Below the pieces are notes generated by a model. It searched no databases and was not told the origin of the DNA. It saw nothing but the letters and a program-made list of their open reading frames with translations. From contig NZ_MTCM01000006.1 of assembly GCF_002000245.1 (NCBI RefSeq), positions 248,001 to 312,000 of the forward strand: a DNA stretch of 64,000 bases. Direction: 5' to 3'. This document shows positions 61,576 to 64,000 of the stretch, piece by piece (positions within the stretch are counted from its first letter, which is position 1; each line of letters starts with the position of its first letter). The DNA is from Sphingobacterium sp. CZ-UAM. Lineage in GTDB: Bacteria > Bacteroidota > Bacteroidia > Sphingobacteriales > Sphingobacteriaceae. The position numbers and the translations under genes were made by a program.

Positions 61576-62127
61576 CTAAAAAATAGTTAAGAATATCAAC
61601 AGGGCTGTCGAAAGCTCAAAATTATCCAAGATATACTGACGTACAAACTTGTTCCCCTTGACCAATTGATCGCGTACAGTATTCACGGAGATCCCTAAGC
61701 GTTCCGCAATTTCCTGATTATCCAAAAACTCTTCTTTGCTCAAAAGGAATATCTCCAGACGAGCTTTAGGCAGCTTTTCAATCGCTTCACGATAGACACG
61801 TTCTAGGTCTTTAAAACGGATAGATTCTTCGTTTGAATTATCCACCTGTCTTGCGGCATCATTTTCATCAAGTTTAAATTGGAACCGTACTTTTTGCTTT
61901 CTCAATTCGTCAAATACGAGGTTTTTTGCAATGGTGTATAAATAAGACTGCGGGTTCTTATTTTCATCTAATTCGCTCCACTTTTTCCAAATGCGAGAAA
62001 ATGCCTCCTGAACCAAGTCAGCGGCAGTATCTTCTTCTTTCAGATGTAACAAGGCATATTTATAGACCTTGTCTTTGTAAGACAAAAAGAATTTTTTAAA
62101 ATCGGGAATGTTGTTTTCGATAGGCAT
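61576..62127 (-). CDS. ECF RNA polymerase sigma factor, FecI-like (2nd)
   Basis: A 183-residue ECF sigma factor. Region 2 (about 10-75) contains YKDKVYKYALLHLKEEDTAA DLVQEAFSRIWKKW; region 4 (about 115-175) contains LPKARLEIFLLSKEEFLDNQ and the helix-turn-helix IAERLGISVNTVRDQLVKGN. A short hydrophobic tail (LSTALLIFLTIF) ends the protein, as in many Bacteroidota sigma factors of this group. It heads the sigma-FecR-SusC-SusD cluster and probably directs polymerase to the promoter before FecR or SusC. Confidence 0.94.
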   Translation of the reverse strand: MPIENNIPDFKKFFLSYKDKVYKYALLHLKEEDTAADLVQEAFSRIWKKWSELDENKNPQSYLYTIAKNLVFDELRKQKVRFQFKLDENDAARQVDNSNEESIRFKDLERVYREAIEKLPKARLEIFLLSKEEFLDNQEIAERLGISVNTVRDQLVKGNKFVRQYILDNFELSTALLIFLTIF

Positions 62128-62349
62128 CCTTCATCACTTGTAATTGACCTTACAAGTTTAGGTAGAATTTTCCAAAATATCGGAATGAAAATAGATCATA
62201 GCCCAGAGCATATTCTTTACCAGAGCACTGATAACATTTTAAATACGATTTATTTACATTAAATTAATCTGCAGACCGTCATCTCCCGCTGGAATGGTCA
62301 GCAGCAGTGCCACAAGGTCAGGATATCGCTTCCAGCACTAGGGTCGGAT

Positions 62350-62394
62350 GCAATAAAAAATCCCATTGGATTCTCCAATGGGATTTTTTATTGC
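62350..62394. terminator. Perfect 21-bp inverted-repeat terminator
   Basis: GCAATAAAAAATCCCATTGGA (62350-62370, 21 bases in two arms described by position) pairs perfectly with 62374-62394 around a TTC loop. A and T runs flank the GC core on both sides, so it can stop transcription from either direction. It lies 25 bp past the stop of the DUF3843 gene and 223 bp upstream of the sigma gene start. Confidence 0.88.
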
Positions 62395-62418
62395 ACATAG
62401 GTGCTCAATAGGACAAGA

Positions 62419-64000
62419 TTATTTTATCAGCGGAAATGGTCCCAGAAAATAACTCCCCCTTTTATAAAAGCGAAGGAAGAAATCCAGTACAGCTTCCTCT
62501 AAGGGGAAAAAGAATTGCTTATCTACTTCCGTCTTAAATAAGTTGGCATAATACTTTGGCAATTCGCTCGGGAAAAAGTCTTCCACCAGCAGGTTCAAGA
62601 AATAACGTGCAAATGGAACATCTGCCTCAGCCCCTTCATCTTGCTTTTCAATAAATGGATTATGCGGCAGTGGGAAGAATTCCTCAATTCCACCAAAAAC
62701 CTCTAATCCTGTTTTCGGATTAAAGAAAACCGTTACTTTCGCATCCGCCGTCAGGTCTAGATTCGATTCCGGAAGAGGAGACTCCTCCTTGCTTGGATAT
62801 TTTTGTTGATATCTCTTAAAGAACTCATTTGCAAATTCCTTCACTTCCCGTCCCTCCATAAAAGCTACAGCCGCCTTTTGCTCAGACTGGAATAATTTGC
62901 CCATATCTTTCAACTGTTTTTCTGTCTTTTTCAAGCTCTTGTCTTTACCGTTCATCGCCTCAATGCGATAAGTCATCTCATATTGCTCCGGTAGGTCAAA
63001 ATTCACCTCTTCCGAATTGACCACCGTCATAATGCCAGATAGGTTCCAGGCTTCCTTCCAAGGAACGATTTCCATATAGAAGGATAAAGCCTCTGAAGGT
63101 TCAGCAAACTCCTGGATCGAATCCTTATAAATCTTGAATGCTGATTTCGTACCGATATGTTTGACGTGGACAAACTGTTCGTCCGTTTTTACATAGTCAA
63201 AGAAACTGTTGATACGGTTGCCCAAGGTTTTAACAGAACCATAAAGTGCATGCTCCTTACCCACTACCTCTGCAATAAATTCGGAAGATTTAAGGGCAAA
63301 TAAATGTAACCTATAATTGTTAAAATGGTTATCACGGACCCGGTAGATCATTTGCTGCAATTGCGCTTGATCATGTTGATATCTTCCCAATTCTGCCACT
63401 TGCATCAGGTGGTTAAGGTTGGTATTATACTCGCCCGCGGTCAGATAGTTTGTTGCGACAAGTTTCTCGATAAAATTGCGGACTTCAAAATAATTCGCAG
63501 CTTCATCCAGCGTGTATTCCAATTTTAACTTTGGATTTTCAGGAGCCACTTCATAATGTTCCTCCAGAATCGCATAGGCCAGATCCGTTATCAACTGTAT
63601 CAAACGTCCGTGAGGATCGATAAACAAATGTGGATTACGCTCACTAAAAAATAGCCAGGTCAATACGGCTACATCTTCACCATTGATATCCTCGGGATAG
63701 TAGTCTAACAGGCTGTTATCCTTATAGAAAGGTAAAAACTGGTCATATAGGTCTTTATGAATGTTTCTGAAAGCCGCAAATATTCCTGTATTGGCAATTA
63801 CGTCCTCCAAATAACAGGTAAGGTAAATACTTAATGTCTTTAAGGCGTCCGTATGGATAAGATCATTGGTCTCTGGTTCTTCAAACCACAACGTTGATAA
63901 GCTATCGTTGATCTGATTGGCAACTCTTAAATAATAACTGTCTATATCGTTTGCTTTCTGATAAGTATGGTGTGCTATCCAATCTTGAATAAAAATTCTG
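62419..64000 (-). CDS. DUF3843-family protein, 5' end beyond the window
   Basis: The leftmost 490 codons begin at an internal TTG (63891). The same frame stays open to the window edge and reads RIFIQDWIAHHTYQKANDID then SYYLRVANQINDSLSTLWFE, which matches the usual start of DUF3843 proteins as I recall it, so only a few residues should be missing. The protein is acidic, cytoplasmic-looking and helical, with many aromatic residues, a ProSerLysGlu-rich linker near 370-395 (counted from 63891), and no signal or membrane segment. The family function is unknown. It is followed by a strong terminator and is not obviously linked to the sigma cluster. Confidence 0.8.
   Translation of the reverse strand, partial: RIFIQDWIAHHTYQKANDIDSYYLRVANQINDSLSTLWFEEPETNDLIHTDALKTLSIYLTCYLEDVIANTGIFAAFRNIHKDLYDQFLPFYKDNSLLDYYPEDINGEDVAVLTWLFFSERNPHLFIDPHGRLIQLITDLAYAILEEHYEVAPENPKLKLEYTLDEAANYFEVRNFIEKLVATNYLTAGEYNTNLNHLMQVAELGRYQHDQAQLQQMIYRVRDNHFNNYRLHLFALKSSEFIAEVVGKEHALYGSVKTLGNRINSFFDYVKTDEQFVHVKHIGTKSAFKIYKDSIQEFAEPSEALSFYMEIVPWKEAWNLSGIMTVVNSEEVNFDLPEQYEMTYRIEAMNGKDKSLKKTEKQLKDMGKLFQSEQKAAVAFMEGREVKEFANEFFKRYQQKYPSKEESPLPESNLDLTADAKVTVFFNPKTGLEVFGGIEEFFPLPHNPFIEKQDEGAEADVPFARYFLNLLVEDFFPSELPKYYANLFKTEVDKQFFFPLEEAVLDFFLRFYKRGSYFLGPFPLIK

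Noticed and set aside
1..64000. Mobile elements, prophage, CRISPR, tRNA or rRNA
   Set aside because: I looked for transposases, integrases, regularly spaced repeats and cloverleaf or rRNA signatures and saw none.

Overview
The window comes from a Bacteroidota chromosome, most likely Sphingobacteriaceae (Sphingobacterium-like). This rests on three SusC/SusD pairs, two FecI-type sigma/FecR pairs, many short lipoprotein signals ending in a Cys lipobox, GH92 and GH30 glycosidases, a YtxJ homologue, DUF families typical of the phylum (DUF4920, DUF4843, DUF4974, DUF3843, DUF6377) and a TTG/TAnnTTTG promoter. I see no rRNA, tRNA, CRISPR array, transposase or phage gene. The taxonomic call is inference from gene content.

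Layout. 1-5710 is mostly housekeeping: a 5'-truncated unknown gene, ytxJ, an orphan reverse-strand reading frame, a lipoprotein isoaspartyl peptidase, an S4 RNA-binding protein, and the rightward run dapD, tsaC, DUF4920 gene, folP. 5757-11494 (all leftward) looks like a copper-acquisition locus: a small three-Cys membrane protein, a lipoprotein with a Met/His motif, an OprC/NosA-like TonB receptor carrying CxxxM and HxM copper-ligand motifs, an MbnP-like lipoprotein and an MbnH-like di-haem protein. 11605-20844 is a polysaccharide utilisation locus: membrane-bound DUF6377 regulator, SusC, SusD, GH30 glycosidase and surface glycan-binding lipoprotein. Its gene set matches known beta-1,6-glucan loci.

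21014-27190 is an RND efflux operon: small membrane protein, lipoprotein adaptor, and one 1516-residue polypeptide joining an RND pump to a TolC-like outer-membrane factor. 27366-36457 is a mannoside locus with three GH92 alpha-mannosidases, a basic secretory protein-like putative metallopeptidase and a LacI-family regulator. Two near-identical palindromic operators lie before its two transcription units. Together with the GH30 locus this suggests feeding on fungal cell-wall or N-glycan material.

36890-52912 (rightward) is the least understood region and the best candidate for an undescribed system: ECF sigma, FecR, STN-type SusC, SusD, DUF4843 lipoprotein, PKD-like lipoprotein, and then five exported proteins, four with thioredoxin-fold active sites and one a two-DTG aspartic protease. 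A sigma-controlled importer sits beside thiol-redox and proteolytic enzymes, suggesting capture of thiol- or disulfide-rich peptides. 53033-62127 (leftward) is a second sigma/FecR/SusC/SusD unit followed by a Tat-exported phosphocholine-type phospholipase C. 62419-64000 holds the 3' part of a DUF3843 gene that runs off the right edge. Strong stem-loop terminators separate most of these units.
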